Assembly (NCBI GenBank): GCA_017163975.1
Contig: JAFFSR010000010.1
Location: 558,001 to 622,000, forward strand
From: Anastatus disparis
Taxonomy: Eukaryota > Arthropoda > Insecta > Hymenoptera > Eupelmidae
Direction: 5' to 3'
DNA: 64,000 bases
Shown here: piece by piece, positions 1-11,409 of the stretch
Layout: every line of letters begins with the position of its first letter
Numbering within the stretch: position 1 is the first letter of the stretch
The notes under the pieces: generated by a model
What the model saw: the letters and a program-made list of their open reading frames with translations, nothing else
Told to the model about the DNA's origin: nothing
Database searches by the model: none
Made by a program: the position numbers and the translations under genes

Positions 1-582
1 AAAATGTAATATTTAACTATTAGGTTGTTCATGTTCAATTCATTCATTAAAGTTGTTTATTAACAAATGAGAAATTCACAAAAATACACATAACTTATAT
101 TTATTATTAATTATTATATATTTATATTTTTATGTATATGTATGTATATTTTAGTATCAAGTTTGTTTCTCAGCTTGGCATGGGTCATAAAGACTGTCGC
201 CAATTTTTATTATGTCTGAGGGTTTTTCCGAATTTGAGTATGGAATCTGTTCCTTAATGAGTGACGGTAAAATTTTTCAGGTGGTGTTGTACCGAAACGG
301 CTGTATGAGTTTTGTAATATATTTCGGGTGTAATTAACGAAAAGGTCTCCTACAATCGTTTTGGTCGTATCGGTCTATAGGTACACTAACTTAATCTTAA
401 AAATATATAGGAATAAATATAACTATTTTAAAATGTGTGAGGAAATGTCTCGAAAATAAAATCATAATGTGTTTTCTCACTTTGGAAACATTTTTTCACC
501 TTATGCGTTATTCGAGCACCCTAACTAAGAAAAATAAAAGAAAAATATTAAAAATAGTAAAAATAAAATTTAAAAAATTTGG
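1..582. other. AT-rich stretch, no supported gene
   Basis: I see no recognisable gene here. A short open stretch on the minus strand around 160-283 has no start codon and no family that I recognise. It could be a further scrap of the Polinton remnant next door, but nothing in the sequence proves that. Confidence 0.4.
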
Positions 583-699
583 TCACAATTGTGCTGACGT
601 TACAAAAGCATCTCCTTGAAGAGACATTACAGCAACTTCTTTAGGTATAATTTTGTACTCTTTATCGAAAATAGGTTGAATATCTATAATTAACTCCAT
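583..699 (-). pseudogene. 38-codon N-terminal scrap of a Polinton-associated gene
   Basis: The minus-strand frame starts at the ATG at 699-697 and ends at a TGA at 585-583, giving 38 residues. It contains a D-I-Q element near the start and a P-K-E-V-A-V element about 20 residues in. I associate that opening with a gene often seen beside Polinton capsid genes and in insect genomes. The frame is far too short for the whole protein, so it is read as a 5' fragment that runs into a stop. It lies 186 bp downstream of the capsid frame on the same strand, as expected for one element. The family assignment is from memory of the motif and is only moderately sure. Confidence 0.4.
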
Positions 700-884
700 T
701 TATTTGTTTTAAAATTTTATAACACACGCATGTAAAACTAAAATTTTTCATAAACTACTGCATTTAAGCAGGCAAAATTGACTTTTGAAAAAATTAAACT
801 GCTCCTCGGCTTTTTATTCTCTAAGCTCCGCCCCTTTTCCCCTCTTTTTAAAAACATTTATTTATATAGATTCTATTTTTAAAT

Positions 885-2174
885 TTAAGAGTTAAAGTTA
901 ACTATAACTTGTCTCGAAGAGTCGATCTCTAATACATTATCATATTCTGAGTAAATTATACAGTTTGTCGTTTTGGTAAGAGCTGTTTCAAAATGTACTT
1001 CTATACGTATAGAGCCATGACGAACGAGATTCCAATGATCACGAAAATTTGCTGATAAATCGGGAGTCAAATCAAAAGCGAGAAGGCAGAATCCATCCGG
1101 ATAATTTGTACGTGTAATCTCGTTACCTTCGTTCGCAAAGTGTATACCTGTTCCTGAGAAAAGCGTATGATATGCGTCAACGTAAAGCTTATTATTACCT
1201 GTAAAAATAGGTTGTAATGGTCCACTCGGAACACCATCGATATATAAAGACAAAAAATTTATGTTAAAATGTTCGAAATTAAAGGGATTAAATGTACGAT
1301 CCCCGTCGAATGCTCGATTATCTACAAACCCTAAAATAATTCTTTTAGGTATTTGTCCTAATATAACATTGTCAAGTGTATCTCCTAAAATACCAGCAGG
1401 CATGGTTATAGATTTTACTTCTACTCTTGTCAAGGGGTATTTAGCCGTTGTTTTTGAAAGTGCATTGGCATGGGCTAATAGAATATTGGGGCTTATTTTT
1501 ACACGTCTTACGAAAAGCGTAGCCTCAACGATGTGGATACTGAAATTTGCGTCATTCGATGAGTCCATAAGACAAAAGGCGTCTTTGGATCTTACGAAAC
1601 GTAATCTTATTTCTACACCATTTAAAAGATGCCGATCGTGGTTAAATAAATCACAATGCAAGCGGCCGAGTAGATCAACTATTTTACCTGCGGAAGTATG
1701 TTTACAACGTTCTACTAGACCCTCATTACATTCAGCTAGCAAAGCGTCAGGTTTCGCATTCATTTTACGTGCAGTGTCTGTATACCATAGAGAGGTAGTT
1801 AAATGAGTATCTTTAACTGCACGTCCGTAATTTAGAAGGGATTCTACATATGCACGATACGGATACGCGTTATTAGGTGGCGATATTAATTTATTATTAC
1901 ATAATATATCTACTTGTTGAAATAAACTATGTAATCTATAATTTACAGGCCCGACTTTTTCGTTATTCTCAGCATCTTTAGGTAGTATTTGAATACGTAA
2001 ATTTAACATAGTATGAGCAAGATCGATGTAGCTCTCTCCACTACTGGATATTACAAATTCTAAGGGCGCATTGTCGTTTAGCGATGATACAGGCTTATAA
2101 TGTACTATTTCATTTGATTCAATACACGTAAATAATATTTCCTTGACCTGGAGATCATCCTGGCCATCTGGACA
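885..2174 (-). pseudogene. Polinton/adintovirus-type major capsid protein (double jelly-roll), 5' truncated
   Basis: The first ATG gives 374 residues (2009-885), but homology continues upstream in the same frame to about 2144. The frame stays open to 2174 with no ATG, so the true N-terminus is missing. Landmarks typical of the insect and nematode Polinton capsid (the F54H12.2-like family) are visible. Near the start there are SGES-YIDLA and RA-VESLLNYG type segments, and near the end LAFDLTPDLS, a W-N-L-V-R-H-G-S-I-R-I-E strand and a Y-D-N-V-L-E-I-D segment. The protein would form the hexon-like capsid shell of a virus-like Polinton. It ends normally at a TAA near 885. Upstream the gene is cut by degenerate ~110-bp repeats. 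No polymerase, integrase, ATPase or protease of the element is in the window, so this is a remnant. The body of the frame has no internal stop, which suggests it is young or was conserved until recently. Confidence 0.75.
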
Positions 2175-2219
2175 TCATCTCCAGGAAGAGAATGATATTT
2201 TTGAATTTTCGATTATAAT

Positions 2220-2695
2220 ACTAGATGTGCATAATGCTAGGTGAGCTAATATTATAATTGAGTATTCAGAAATGTGAGTCACTTCCTGCAGATGATGTCC
2301 AGGTGTCAAAGGTGATCTAGGTTGACATAACATCATGTATGAAGAAGTACAGCTAATAATGAAATTAAATATTCAGAAATTTTAGTCACTTTCTGTAGAC
2401 GATGTCCAGGTGACTAAAGTAACCTCCAGGTCGGCATAACATCATCTAACGTGAGTGCAGCTGGTATTATAATTGGAAATTAAGAAATATCAGTCATTTC
2501 CTGTAGATGATATCCCTAAGGTTAGGTCTCTAAGGTGATCTCTAGGTTGACGTAACATCATCTACGGGAATGTGCAGTTAGTATCGTAATTGAAAATTTA
2601 GACAATTTAGTTACTGTAAGTAGGTGACGTCCTGAGGCTAAAGTAGCCTTCAGGTTAACGGAACATAATTTACGAATAAGTGCAGCTAATATTCA
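2220..2695. repeat. Degenerate tandem repeat, four units of ~107-117 bp
   Basis: The block GTCACTTCCTGCAGATGATG recurs in diverged form at about 2278, 2385, 2493 and 2610. Each copy is followed by TCCAGGTG-like, CTCTAGGTTGACATAACATC-like and GTGCAGCTAATATTATAATT-like pieces. The spacings are 107, 108 and 117 bp. An inverted piece (GGAGATCATCCTGG...) sits at 2148-2188, exactly where the capsid frame loses homology. The repeats contain no gene. Confidence 0.75.
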
Positions 2696-3205
2696 ACTCG
2701 CATCAGAAAAATTAACCGCTGTGACACGTAAAATAAACGTACTTATTTAAAGAAATAATAATGCTATTAATAATAGTCGAAATTCAAGTATCATTATAAA
2801 AATTGATTCTAGTCATTAAAAATGAACATTTTAGGCATTTGAAAAATAACACTAATAATAATACCGGAAATATTGGTGCTATCATCAATCATAACAATAA
2901 TAGACCGATTTTTTCTTCTAATACATCTATGCGTATTAAAGCGTAAATGTCTCAATATAAATTTAAGAATGAATATTATGTAGCTAAATCAAACTAAATT
3001 TTAAAAGTTTAAATCATGTATTTATTATATCTAAATTTTAATTATCAAAACTAGAATATGTGTACGGATATATGTCGATATACAAAAATATATATCTATT
3101 ATTTCACTATCTTTTGATCAGTTTTTGATTATATTTGTTGACCAAAAAGCTGGTTAATTAATGATGAATGACCATTTTTAAATGGTCTATTTTCTACCAG
3201 GATAT
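2696..3205. other. AT-rich stretch without recognisable content
   Basis: There is no open frame or repeat that I can support. The right end contains TTTTCTACCAGG, a terminus-like string that recurs at 31571 and 37545 (see the CCCTGGTAGAAA motif). Confidence 0.4.
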
Positions 3206-3412
3206 TTTACTTGATTAATCACCTGATTTTTCATTTCATTTCATTACCTGATTTTTCATCTAATCAATCACTTGATTTTTCACTTGATTTTTCACTTGAT
3301 TAATCACTTGTCAGATGATGTCATAAAGTCAGGTGATTTATCAGGTGATTAATCATATAATAAATAAGATGATAAATCAAGTGATTAATCACTTGGCTTT
3401 TTTCAGTAGGGG
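3206..3412. repeat. Foldback built of the word CAAGTGATTAATCACTTG
   Basis: About 200 bp are composed of repeats of ACTTGATT/AATCACTTG, CACCTGATTT and CAGGTGATTAATC in both orientations, so the stretch can fold on itself. It ends in TTTTTTCAGTAGGGG, a terminus shared with other word foldbacks at 4905, 7080, 11223 and 11309. It has no coding capacity. Confidence 0.6.
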
Positions 3413-3724
3413 TTACAAAAATATATATATACGTTAAAATTTAAGATACAAAAATTATTATTCAAAAGAAAATTTTTTTTTACATAATGAAAATGTATTC
3501 AGGTTTCACTTACTAAAAATTTTGGGAACATTATATTAAATTTAAATAAAAAAAAATTAACATTTTTTAAGGTCATATTTGGTTAAGCTGTACATGACTA
3601 TATATTTCCTTACAGCAGACTGTGAGAAATAAGCGTCTGATATGTAATCCGATTTGTAATACTTTCGCGTTTTCAACTGTTAAGAACTTGTAATCAGTGA
3701 TTCTTGCAGAGCACAAAATTATAT

Positions 3725-4117
3725 TTAACAGCAGGCCGGAGTAGAACCTGATACCGACCGAGTAACAATTGAGTTGTTTGTTATTTACTCAAGTATTAAT
3801 CGGTGTATCTTCAAAATAAAGGTTGATCGCAATAGATATTATTATTATGAATATCTATGCACAAGAAAAAAAAAATCTACCGATTTGTTTTTGAGAAAAG
3901 TAAGGAACGCCGAAGTAAAAGATTATGTTTATAATATTTTCGCGTTCCTTACTTTTCTCAAAAACAAAGCGATAGATTTTTTTTTTCTTGTGCATAAATA
4001 TTTTTAATAATAATATCTATTGCGCTTAACCTTCAATTTGCAGATACACCGATTAATACTTGAGTAAATAACAAAAATGCCAATTAGACAAGGACAGCAA
4101 ATCCGACCTGCTCTTAA
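3725..4117. mobile_element. TTAA foldback MITE A (393 bp)
   Basis: This is a near-perfect palindrome with arms of roughly 3779-3915 and 3937-4072. It is bounded by TTAA at 3725-3728 and 4114-4117. The right end carries ATTAGACAAGGACAGCAAAT followed by CCGACCTGCTCTTAA, the same end as MITEs B, C and D; the left end is diverged. The open frame through it reads both arms and is not a gene. Confidence 0.7.
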
Positions 4118-4868
4118 ACAACAATTGTAAAAGAAAAAAAAACAGTAATGTTATTAAAACAAAAAAATTGGTAATCAAAAATTAATTTTGGATCGATTGA
4201 TTAGAAAATAGATAAGTTGAAATAAATACTATAAAGCAAATTAGGACTAATTCAACATAAATAAATTATCTTAAACAATGAAAAATTAAAGAAATAGCTT
4301 TATTCTCAATAAAGAGTAATTTTTGATCAAGTGTTCTATAATTAATATAAAGAAATTTTACACATTTTTCTGAAAAATTTTAAGGTCAGGTTACTGATTC
4401 CTATTGGAAAGAGTGATCTGCATGTACGAAAGACTATACATATTAAAAAAAAAAGGAAAGATAAAATTTCTAAAAAAAATATTAACCTGAGCATATTGTT
4501 CAGTGAAGTGAGTTAAGAATAGAATAAAATGAAAGTAGAAAACTAAACATAAATGATTAATCATATCAGATTGTTTATTTCAAGTTTTAATTTTAACTAG
4601 TAGATTTCATAATATAAAGGAAAATTTTTGTTCTTCATATCTAAGAAAGAGAAAAATCAAACACGTTAATTGATAAATTAGACCCTTAATTATGATTTAC
4701 AAAGTAATCAAGCCCATTCGCTTTTACTCATTTTCCTTAAAAATAATATGTTAAACAGAGAACTTTTAACTGGAAAATTCTCAAACAAAGTTAAATGTAA
4801 AGCAAAAATTTATAAACGCGCAAAGATTAATATCGTTACTCACAACAAATTTCAATGTAGCTATAACC
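4118..4868. other. AT-rich stretch without recognisable content
   Basis: No gene, repeat or element end could be supported between MITE A and the short palindrome at 4869. Confidence 0.4.
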
Positions 4869-4905
4869 TTACTGCAAAATCTCACGTGAGATTTTGCAGT
4901 AGGGA
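4869..4905. repeat. 37-bp palindrome, minimal word element
   Basis: The core CAAAATCTCACGTGAGATTTTG is flanked by CCTTACTG on the left and CAGTAGGG on the right. One mismatch apart, the whole 37 bp is self-complementary and ends in the AGTAGGG terminus of the larger word foldbacks. It may be the smallest copy or a solo junction of two termini. Confidence 0.6.
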
Positions 4906-4914
4906 AAAACAATT

Positions 4915-5301
4915 TTAAGAGGAGGCCGTATAGCTCTGTCCTTGTCTAATCTAAATTTTCGTTATTATTAATAAATTAAATATTGTTATTCAAAAGTAAG
5001 GGTATAGCCCAATAGATTTCAAGACGAGCAAACGATCCTATTCTATAAAAAAATATAAAATTTTCATTAGTTTTCGAGTGAGGTCTGAAACGGAAAAGCA
5101 ATGGAATTTGATAACTGTTATTCCGTTTCAGACCTCACTCGAAAACTAATGAAAATTTTATATTTTTTCATAGAATAGGATCGTTTGCTCGTCTTGAAAT
5201 CTATTGGGCTGTATCTTTACTTTTGTATAACAATATTTAATTTATTAATAATAACGAAAATTTAGATTAGACAAGGACAGAGCTATACGGCCTCCTCTTA
5301 A
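4915..5301. mobile_element. TTAA foldback MITE B (387 bp)
   Basis: It is bounded by TTAA at both ends. The terminal inverted repeats begin TTAAGAGGAGGCCGTATAGC and continue TCTGTCCTTGTCTAAT. The arms (about 4919-5102 and 5124-5297) are nearly identical inverted copies around a short loop near 5110. Arm sequence is unrelated to that of MITEs A, C and D although termini and overall length match. Confidence 0.8.
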
Positions 5302-6322
5302 AGTAAATTTTAATACAATTATTAGAAATAAATCTTAGTTAGAAAACTCGAAGCTAACAAAACCATAAAAATAAAATAGAATGATTAAAAGCAGGCAGAT
5401 ACTCATTTCATGCATACAAAAAGAGATAAGAGTAAAGTCGTCAACGGCACCTTAGTGTCTGCGCCGAGTAAGATAAGATAATTACTACATTGCTCTGAAT
5501 TTCGCAACTATTTAAAAAAAAAAACAGAATAAAAGTATGTTACAATTTAATGATGCATAGAAAATAAATAAAAAATATTTCAAATTTAAATGTAAATTTT
5601 TAAGTAAATTAATAATAAAATCATTTATTTTTCCTTTCTGAAGCAAATATTCTGTTAAAGAAAAATCTCTGTTATTTCTTATTTATTGATGTAACCAATC
5701 TAAAACAACCAGATTTATATTATAACACAGCATATAAATGATCAAATATTTCCATTATTAACATGTTTTGACACAATTAATAATTATTCATAAATAAATA
5801 CCAACCGCACTATAAAATACCCATGTACTACTTATCGAAAAGTTTCAGTTACTAACATATCATTTGTACTATCTATTAAACAAGATTTTTTTTATTTTTC
5901 ATATTAGAGTCAGATAATTCTAAAAATATTCGTTACAGTCACTTCATTAAATTTTATTATACATTAAAATAATAAAAGATTACTTTGAAATAAATTATCT
6001 GAAGTATGTTAAAAAAACAATTATTTAATGATTATTATTAAAAATTAGTTAAAGTTAATTGTAGAAAAATTATTTAAAATTCATTATGAAAAAAATTATT
6101 TGAGTTTAATGTATACGTAGCAGCATTTTTATGAGGCAACCACGGCTCGCCCGTTACTTTCGTGAAAACATAAAAAGAAAATGTCATAACCCCGTTGAGA
6201 AAATCCAATTAGGAATTCATAATGGAATTCCAATGAGAATTTTAGAAATCCAACGTAAATTTATGGACATTTTTAAGCGATTGAAATATTTTTTTATATA
6301 AAATTTTATTTATGTTTTCATT

Positions 6323-7080
6323 CCCTACTAAAAAATCTCAAGTGAGAAATCACCTGATTTCTCAGGTGATTAATCATGCCAAAATCTCATGTGATGATTT
6401 TTTTGGTTTTTATACGTTTCAAACCATGCTTAGTCAATTGCGAACTATTTTTGAAAATTTTTGAAAAATTGAACTTAGAAAATTGTTTGTAAAATGAGTC
6501 AAAATTTTTTCTAAGACCAAATTTTAAAAAAATTTTTTAAGTTCAAATTTTACAAAAATTTTCAAAAATAGTTTGCAATTTACACGAAAGTCAGTTTAAA
6601 GTTAAACATATACGTTTGAAATTTCGACAAAATACGTTAAAAGTTTTAAAACTATATTTTTTTCTTATTAACGTTAACGTTTACTTTTATATCTGTTCTA
6701 ACTTAACGTTTTTAAACGTTTTATTATATCTTCAAAATTTTAAAAAAATTATACCATACGTTTTTAAACGTTAGAAACGTTTGATATTTGAGCTTGTAAT
6801 TTTCATCGAAAACGTTTTCAAACGTTTTTAAACGTTTCTAAACGTTCTTATTGAGAATCTAAAATTGCACTTTTTACGTTTTAAGACGTTTTAAATACGT
6901 TTTTTATCAATTTACAAACGTTATAGTTTACCAGAAAACGTTTCGAAAACGTTTTAAAGTTTTTGTTGTTAGGGTATGCTTTGAAACATGTAAAAACCAA
7001 AAAAATCGTCACATGAGATTTTGGCATGATTAATCACCTGAGAAATCAGGTGATTTCTCACCTGAGATTTTTTAGTAGGG
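6323..7080. mobile_element. Word foldback P3, left-arm copy with internal insertion (758 bp)
   Basis: The ends are CCCTACTAAAAAATCTCA on the left and the complement TGAGATTTTTTAGTAGGG on the right. Subterminal arms carry GAGAAATCACCTGATTTCTC and CAGGTGATTAATCATGCC. The copy in the other palindrome arm (7504-7874) is 371 bp, so about 387 bp here are extra. Confidence 0.75.
6585..6970. repeat. AAACGTTT-word block inserted in one palindrome arm
   Basis: This ~387-bp block is present only in the left arm of the giant palindrome. It is dominated by self-complementary ACGT-centred words such as AAAACGTTTT, TTTAAACGTTT and TTAACGTTAACG, well over ten in total. The right junction reads TTGTTAGGG, resembling the AGTAGGG terminus of other word elements. 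The right arm lacks the block and keeps GCAATTGACTAAGTATGC. Confidence 0.6.
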
Positions 7081-7503
7081 TCGCGACTTTTAAAAATATC
7101 TCTGTTCATTGAGAAAAATAGAACATCAGTAAGCAGGCCGAATGATCGTCGTTTTAGACCAAATGAAACTACCAGCTTATGAGTTGTAAACTCTTTTATT
7201 TTTTTTGTGCGCATTTGCTTGCCATAAGACAGTTAATAGATAGAAAGCATGGTAGCCGCCTGGCGATCAATTATTAGTACTATTATATAAATGTGTATAT
7301 TTATATTCAATGATTAGCCGCCATGTGGCTACAACGCTTTCTATCTATTGATTTTCTTATGGCAAGCAAATGCGCACAAAAAAAATAAAAGAGTTTACAA
7401 CTCATAAGCTGGTAGTTTCATTTGGTCTAAAACGACGATCATTCGGCCTGCTTACTGATGTTCTATTTTTCTCAATGAACAGAGATATTTTTAAAAGTCG
7501 CGA

Positions 7504-7874
7504 CCCTACTAAAAAATCTCAGGTGAGAAATCACCTGATTTCTCAGGTGATTAATCATGCCAAAATCTCATGTGACGATTTTTTTGGTTTTTACATGTTT
7601 CAAAGCATACTTAGTCAATTGCAAACTATTTTTGAAAATTTTTGTAAAATTTGAACTTAAAAAATTTTTTTAAAATTTGGTCTTAGAAAAAATTTTGACT
7701 CATTTTACAAACAATTTTCTAAGTTCAATTTTTCAAAAATTTTCAAAAATAGTTTGCAATTGACTAAGTATGCTTTGAAACGTATAAAAACCAAAAAAAT
7801 CATCACATGAGATTTTGGCATGATTAATCACCTGAGAAATCAGGTGATTTCTCACTTGAGATTTTTTAGTAGGG
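7504..7874. mobile_element. Word foldback P3, right-arm copy (371 bp)
   Basis: Begins CCCTACTAAAAAATCTCAGG and ends TTTTTTAGTAGGG, with ~180-bp inverted arms. This appears to be the uninterrupted form of the element at 6323-7080. Confidence 0.75.
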
Positions 7875-8835
7875 AATGAAAACATAAATAAAATTTTATA
7901 TAAAAAAATATTTCAATCGCTTAAAAATGTCCATAAATTTACGTTGGATTTCTAAAATTCTCATTGGAATTCCATTATGAATTCCTAATTGGATTTTCTC
8001 AACGGGGTTATGACATTTTCTTTTTATGTTTTCACGAAAGTAACGGGCGAGCCGTGGTTGCCTCATAAAAATGCTGCTACGTATACATTAAACTCAAATA
8101 ATTTTTTTCATAATGAATTTTAAATAATTTTTCTACAATTAACTTTAACTAATTTTTAATAATAATCATTAAATAATTGTTTTTTTAACATACTTCAGAT
8201 AATTTATTTCAAAGTAATCTTTTATTATTTTAATGTATAATAAAATTTAATGAAGTGACTGTAACGAATATTTTTAGAATTATCTGACTCTAATATGAAA
8301 AATAAAAATCTTGTTTAATAGATAGTACAAATGATATGTTAGTAACTGAAACTTTTCGATAAGTAGTACATGGGTATTTTATAGTGCGGTTGGTATTTAT
8401 TTATGAATAATTATTAATTGTGTCAAAACATGTTAATAATGGAAATATTTGATCATTTATATGCTGTGTTATAATATAAATCTGGTTGTTTTAGATTGGT
8501 TACATCAATAAATAAGAAATAACAGAGATTTTTCTTTAACAGAATATTTGCTTCAGAAAGGAAAAATAAATGATTTTATTATTAATTTACTTAAAAATTT
8601 ACATTTAAATTTGAAATATTTTTTATTTATTTTCTATGCATCATTAAATTGTAACATACTTTTATTCTGTTTTTTTTTTTAAATAGTTGCGAAATTCAGA
8701 GCAATGTAGTAATTATCTTATCTTACTCGGCGCAGACACTAAGGTGCCGTTGACGACTTTACTCTTATCTCTTTTTGTATGCATGAAATGAGTATCTGCC
8801 TGCTTTTAATCATTCTATTTTATTTTTATGGTTTT

Positions 8836-10230
8836 AAAATACAGCTATATTTAGCTGGAATATAGCTATATTAATCTGGATTTTTTAGGTAAAAATCCAG
8901 TTATTTTTTAGGTAAAAATCCAGTTAATATTTTGAGTCTCTTGTAACAGCGGAAAATATAACTATATTTTCAGCTGTATTTTTAGCTGTATTTTTAACTG
9001 TATTTTTAGCTTATTTTTTGAGCTAATCGTTTTCGACGAGGATAACAATAGCTGATAATATAGCTAAATTTTCAGTTATATTTTTAGCTGTATTTTTAGC
9101 TTAAGAAGGGGCCGAACTATCTGTCTTTGTCTAATAGCGTTTTTCATCATTTATGTAAACACTATCCGGTATAACAAGAAAAAAATAGCAGCCCCCGCTA
9201 GATATTAGTATAATTAGTAAATTTTGTAATAACAACCAAATTTTTTACCGCATAGTTTTTGACTAATTAGAGACCTACTAGCAATCTAGAATATAACCTA
9301 TCTTCTTTTGGTAGGTCTCTAATTATTCAAAAACTACGCAGTGAAAAAATTCGGTTATTATTACAAAATTTACTTATTATACTAATATCTAGCGGGGGCT
9401 GCTATTTTTTTCTTGTTATACCGGATAGTGTTTACATAAATGATGAAAAACGCTATTAGACAAAGACAGATAGTTCGGCCCCTTCTTAAATTATTTTATA
9501 ATTTCACGGAATAATAACTCGTTAGTTATTTTCCTGTAAAAGAAAGTTTCAAAAATGAGGTGAACCTCTTAGTGTCAGCTCTCCGAAGATCGAAGAGCTT
9601 CTGCGTTTTGGCACAAAGTATCTTGCTCTTTTATACCTGTGTCCTTAAAATTTGTCGATGGAATCGTAAAATTTAGAGAAACGCCACCTTGCGACGTAGC
9701 ATTAATCAATAATTAAAGGCAGGTAAGTTTACTTCACGTCGCTAGGTGGCGGATCTCTAAATTTTACGATTCCATTAAGAAATTTTGAGGCCATAGGTAT
9801 AAAAGAGCAAGATACTTTGTGCCAAAATGTAGCTCTTCGATCTTCGGAGAGCCGACACTACGAGGTTTACCTCATTTTTGGAACTTTCTTTTACAGGAAA
9901 ATAACTAACGAGTTATTATTCCGTGAAATTATAAAATAATTTAAGCTAAAAATACAGCTAAAAATATAGCTGAAAATATAGCTATATTATCAGCTATTGT
10001 TCGCCTCATCAAAAACGATTAGCTCAAAAAATTAGCTAAAAATACAGTTGAAAATACAGCTAAAAATACAGCTGAAAATACAGTTATATTTTCCGCTGTT
10101 ACAAGAGACTCAAAATATTAACTGGATTTTTACCTAAAAAATAACTGGATTTTTACCTAAAAAATCCAGATAAATATAGCTATATTCCAGCTAAATATAG
10201 CTGTATTTTTAGCTGCATTTTTAGCTATAT
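8836..10230. mobile_element. Word foldback W (TTTAGCTGTA words) interrupted by MITE C
   Basis: The left arm is 8836-9100, resuming at 9490; the right arm runs from about 9735 to 10212. Arms are built of ATACAGCTATATTTAGCTGG-like and TTTTTAGCTGTA words plus AAAAATCCAGTTA repeats. The core (9490-9945) has inverted segments around CGCCACCTTG/CTAGGTGGCG. Only the right side ends in GTTTTTGACGGGGTT; the left end abuts the giant palindrome. Confidence 0.7.
9101..9489. mobile_element. TTAA foldback MITE C (389 bp)
   Basis: TTAA flanks both ends. Termini read TTAAGAAGGGGCCGAACTAT then CTGTCTTTGTCTAAT. The arms meet at a loop near 9290. It sits in the left arm of foldback W, whose right arm keeps the empty site (AAATAATTTAAGCTAAAAAT at 9935-9954) with a single TTAA. 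This proves both insertion and the TTAA target duplication. Confidence 0.85.
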
Positions 10231-11160
10231 TTTTAGCTAATTTTTTTAGCTAAACGTTTTTGACGGGGTTAAATCTAAAAATTTTAAATTTAAAATCTAG
10301 AAACTTCAGTGATGATTTAACTCAACGTTCTAGGTGTAAGCTATTAAATACATACTAAAACTGAGCTTTTTAAAGTTTAAACTCTTTAGAATTAAAACAT
10401 TGATAGAAACTAGGTAATCGATGTAAATTTGGAAAATTTAATAGCCGGGAAAAATTCAATGATTTCCAGAATACTCGAAATAATACTTCAAAAGCAACTT
10501 AAAGATTACATTGAGTATTATAAAATAGTAAATTACAAAGTTCACAACAGAGAAAAGGTGAATCAAAGCTTAGGTTTTCATATTAGTGGATAAAAACCTA
10601 TTTTCAAAAGTGAGTCACGTTTTTTAAGTATAATTTCAAACGAACAAAGAACTTTATCTACACTAGGCACACGTTCCTAATAAAAAAATTTCTCTTTGTG
10701 ATTCTAAATATTACCTTTTGATGTAGTTTAAAATGTCACCGCTGAATAGTCTTTTTTACAGCATCGTATTTTCCAGAAAAAAGTAAAATATATAAATTTT
10801 TGGTAACATTTTAATAACCTTTCAGAAAGTACTTTTGTTAACAGGCACACACCCATGCTCTTGATTTTCCAAAAGTATGTGTATAGATAAAGCTTTGGTG
10901 TGAATTTCAAATCAAAAAAGCAGTAGTCATTTTTTTTATAGCGGTAATTTATCATTTTACATGGCCTGGTAACATTTAAATTTCAAAAAAAAAACCTCTT
11001 TTCCCCATCCGCCATAAAATGACACGTCTAATTATCATTAAAAATATAACAAAATTAGTTTCTAATAACTCAATAAATCAGTGAACATTTGCTAACAAGA
11101 TGTGCTATCTCATATTTAGGAGAAATGACGCAGTAACATGATTTTTAAAAGTATGAAAGA
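10231..11160. other. AT-rich stretch without recognisable content
   Basis: No supported gene or element. One short minus-strand open frame at 10728-10955 has no recognisable motif and skewed AT-rich codons. Confidence 0.4.
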
Positions 11161-11164
11161 ATTA

Positions 11165-11309
11165 CCCATATGAGATCTCATACGGGATCTCATATGAGAT
11201 CTCATATATATTTTTTAGTAGGGTTGAAAATGTAAAATATAAATGAGATCTCATATGAGTTCTCGTGCCAAAATCTCATATGAGATCTCATATATATTTT
11301 TCAGTAGGG
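11165..11309. repeat. Word foldback made of ATGAGATCTCAT
   Basis: Self-complementary ATGAGATCTCATATGAGATC blocks lie at 11165-11210 and 11244-11295. Each is followed by a TTTTTTAGTAGGG or TTTTTCAGTAGGG terminus, ending at 11223 and 11309. Confidence 0.65.
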
Positions 11310-11380
11310 ATTTCTATTAAAATTCATAATTTAAATGTAGATAAGGTAGAACATTATGTCGATATGAGGATCCCTCTTAA
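11310..11380. mobile_element. Right-end fragment of a MITE F-like element
   Basis: The stretch ATTCATAATTTAAATGTAGA through GATATGAGGATCCCTCTTAA is a diverged copy of the right end of MITE F (12700-12772), ending in TTAA at 11377-11380. The left part is missing; the word foldback ending at 11309 replaces it. Confidence 0.6.
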
Positions 11381-11409
11381 GAATGATTACCCACATATTT
11401 AACATACGT

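Larger units (their letters stand above)
5359..8835. repeat. Giant 3.5-kb palindrome
   Basis: The left arm (about 5359-7250) and the right arm (about 7335-8835) are inverted copies with only scattered mismatches, around an ~80-bp unpaired centre. Outer ends are CCATAAAAATAAAATAGAAT at 5363 and its complement ending at 8832. The left arm is ~387 bp longer because of one extra block at about 6585-6970. Both arms contain the same CCCTACTAAAAA foldback. No gene is recognised in either arm. Confidence 0.85.

Noticed and set aside
1261..1806. 181-residue plus-strand open frame
   Set aside because: It is antisense to the Polinton capsid frame, which has clear family motifs.
2220..2695. CRISPR-like or telomeric satellite reading of the ~110-bp repeats
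   Set aside because: Units are diverged along their entire length and there is no repeat-spacer structure or telomere motif.
3774..4007. 77-residue open frame in MITE A
   Set aside because: It reads through both arms of a foldback (the second half is the reverse complement of the first). No start context or motif.
6969..7654. Two almost identical ~80-residue open frames on opposite strands (6969-7214 minus and 7370-7654 plus)
   Set aside because: They are mirror copies created by the giant palindrome. They read across foldback ends, have no known motif, and AT-rich arms easily stay open.
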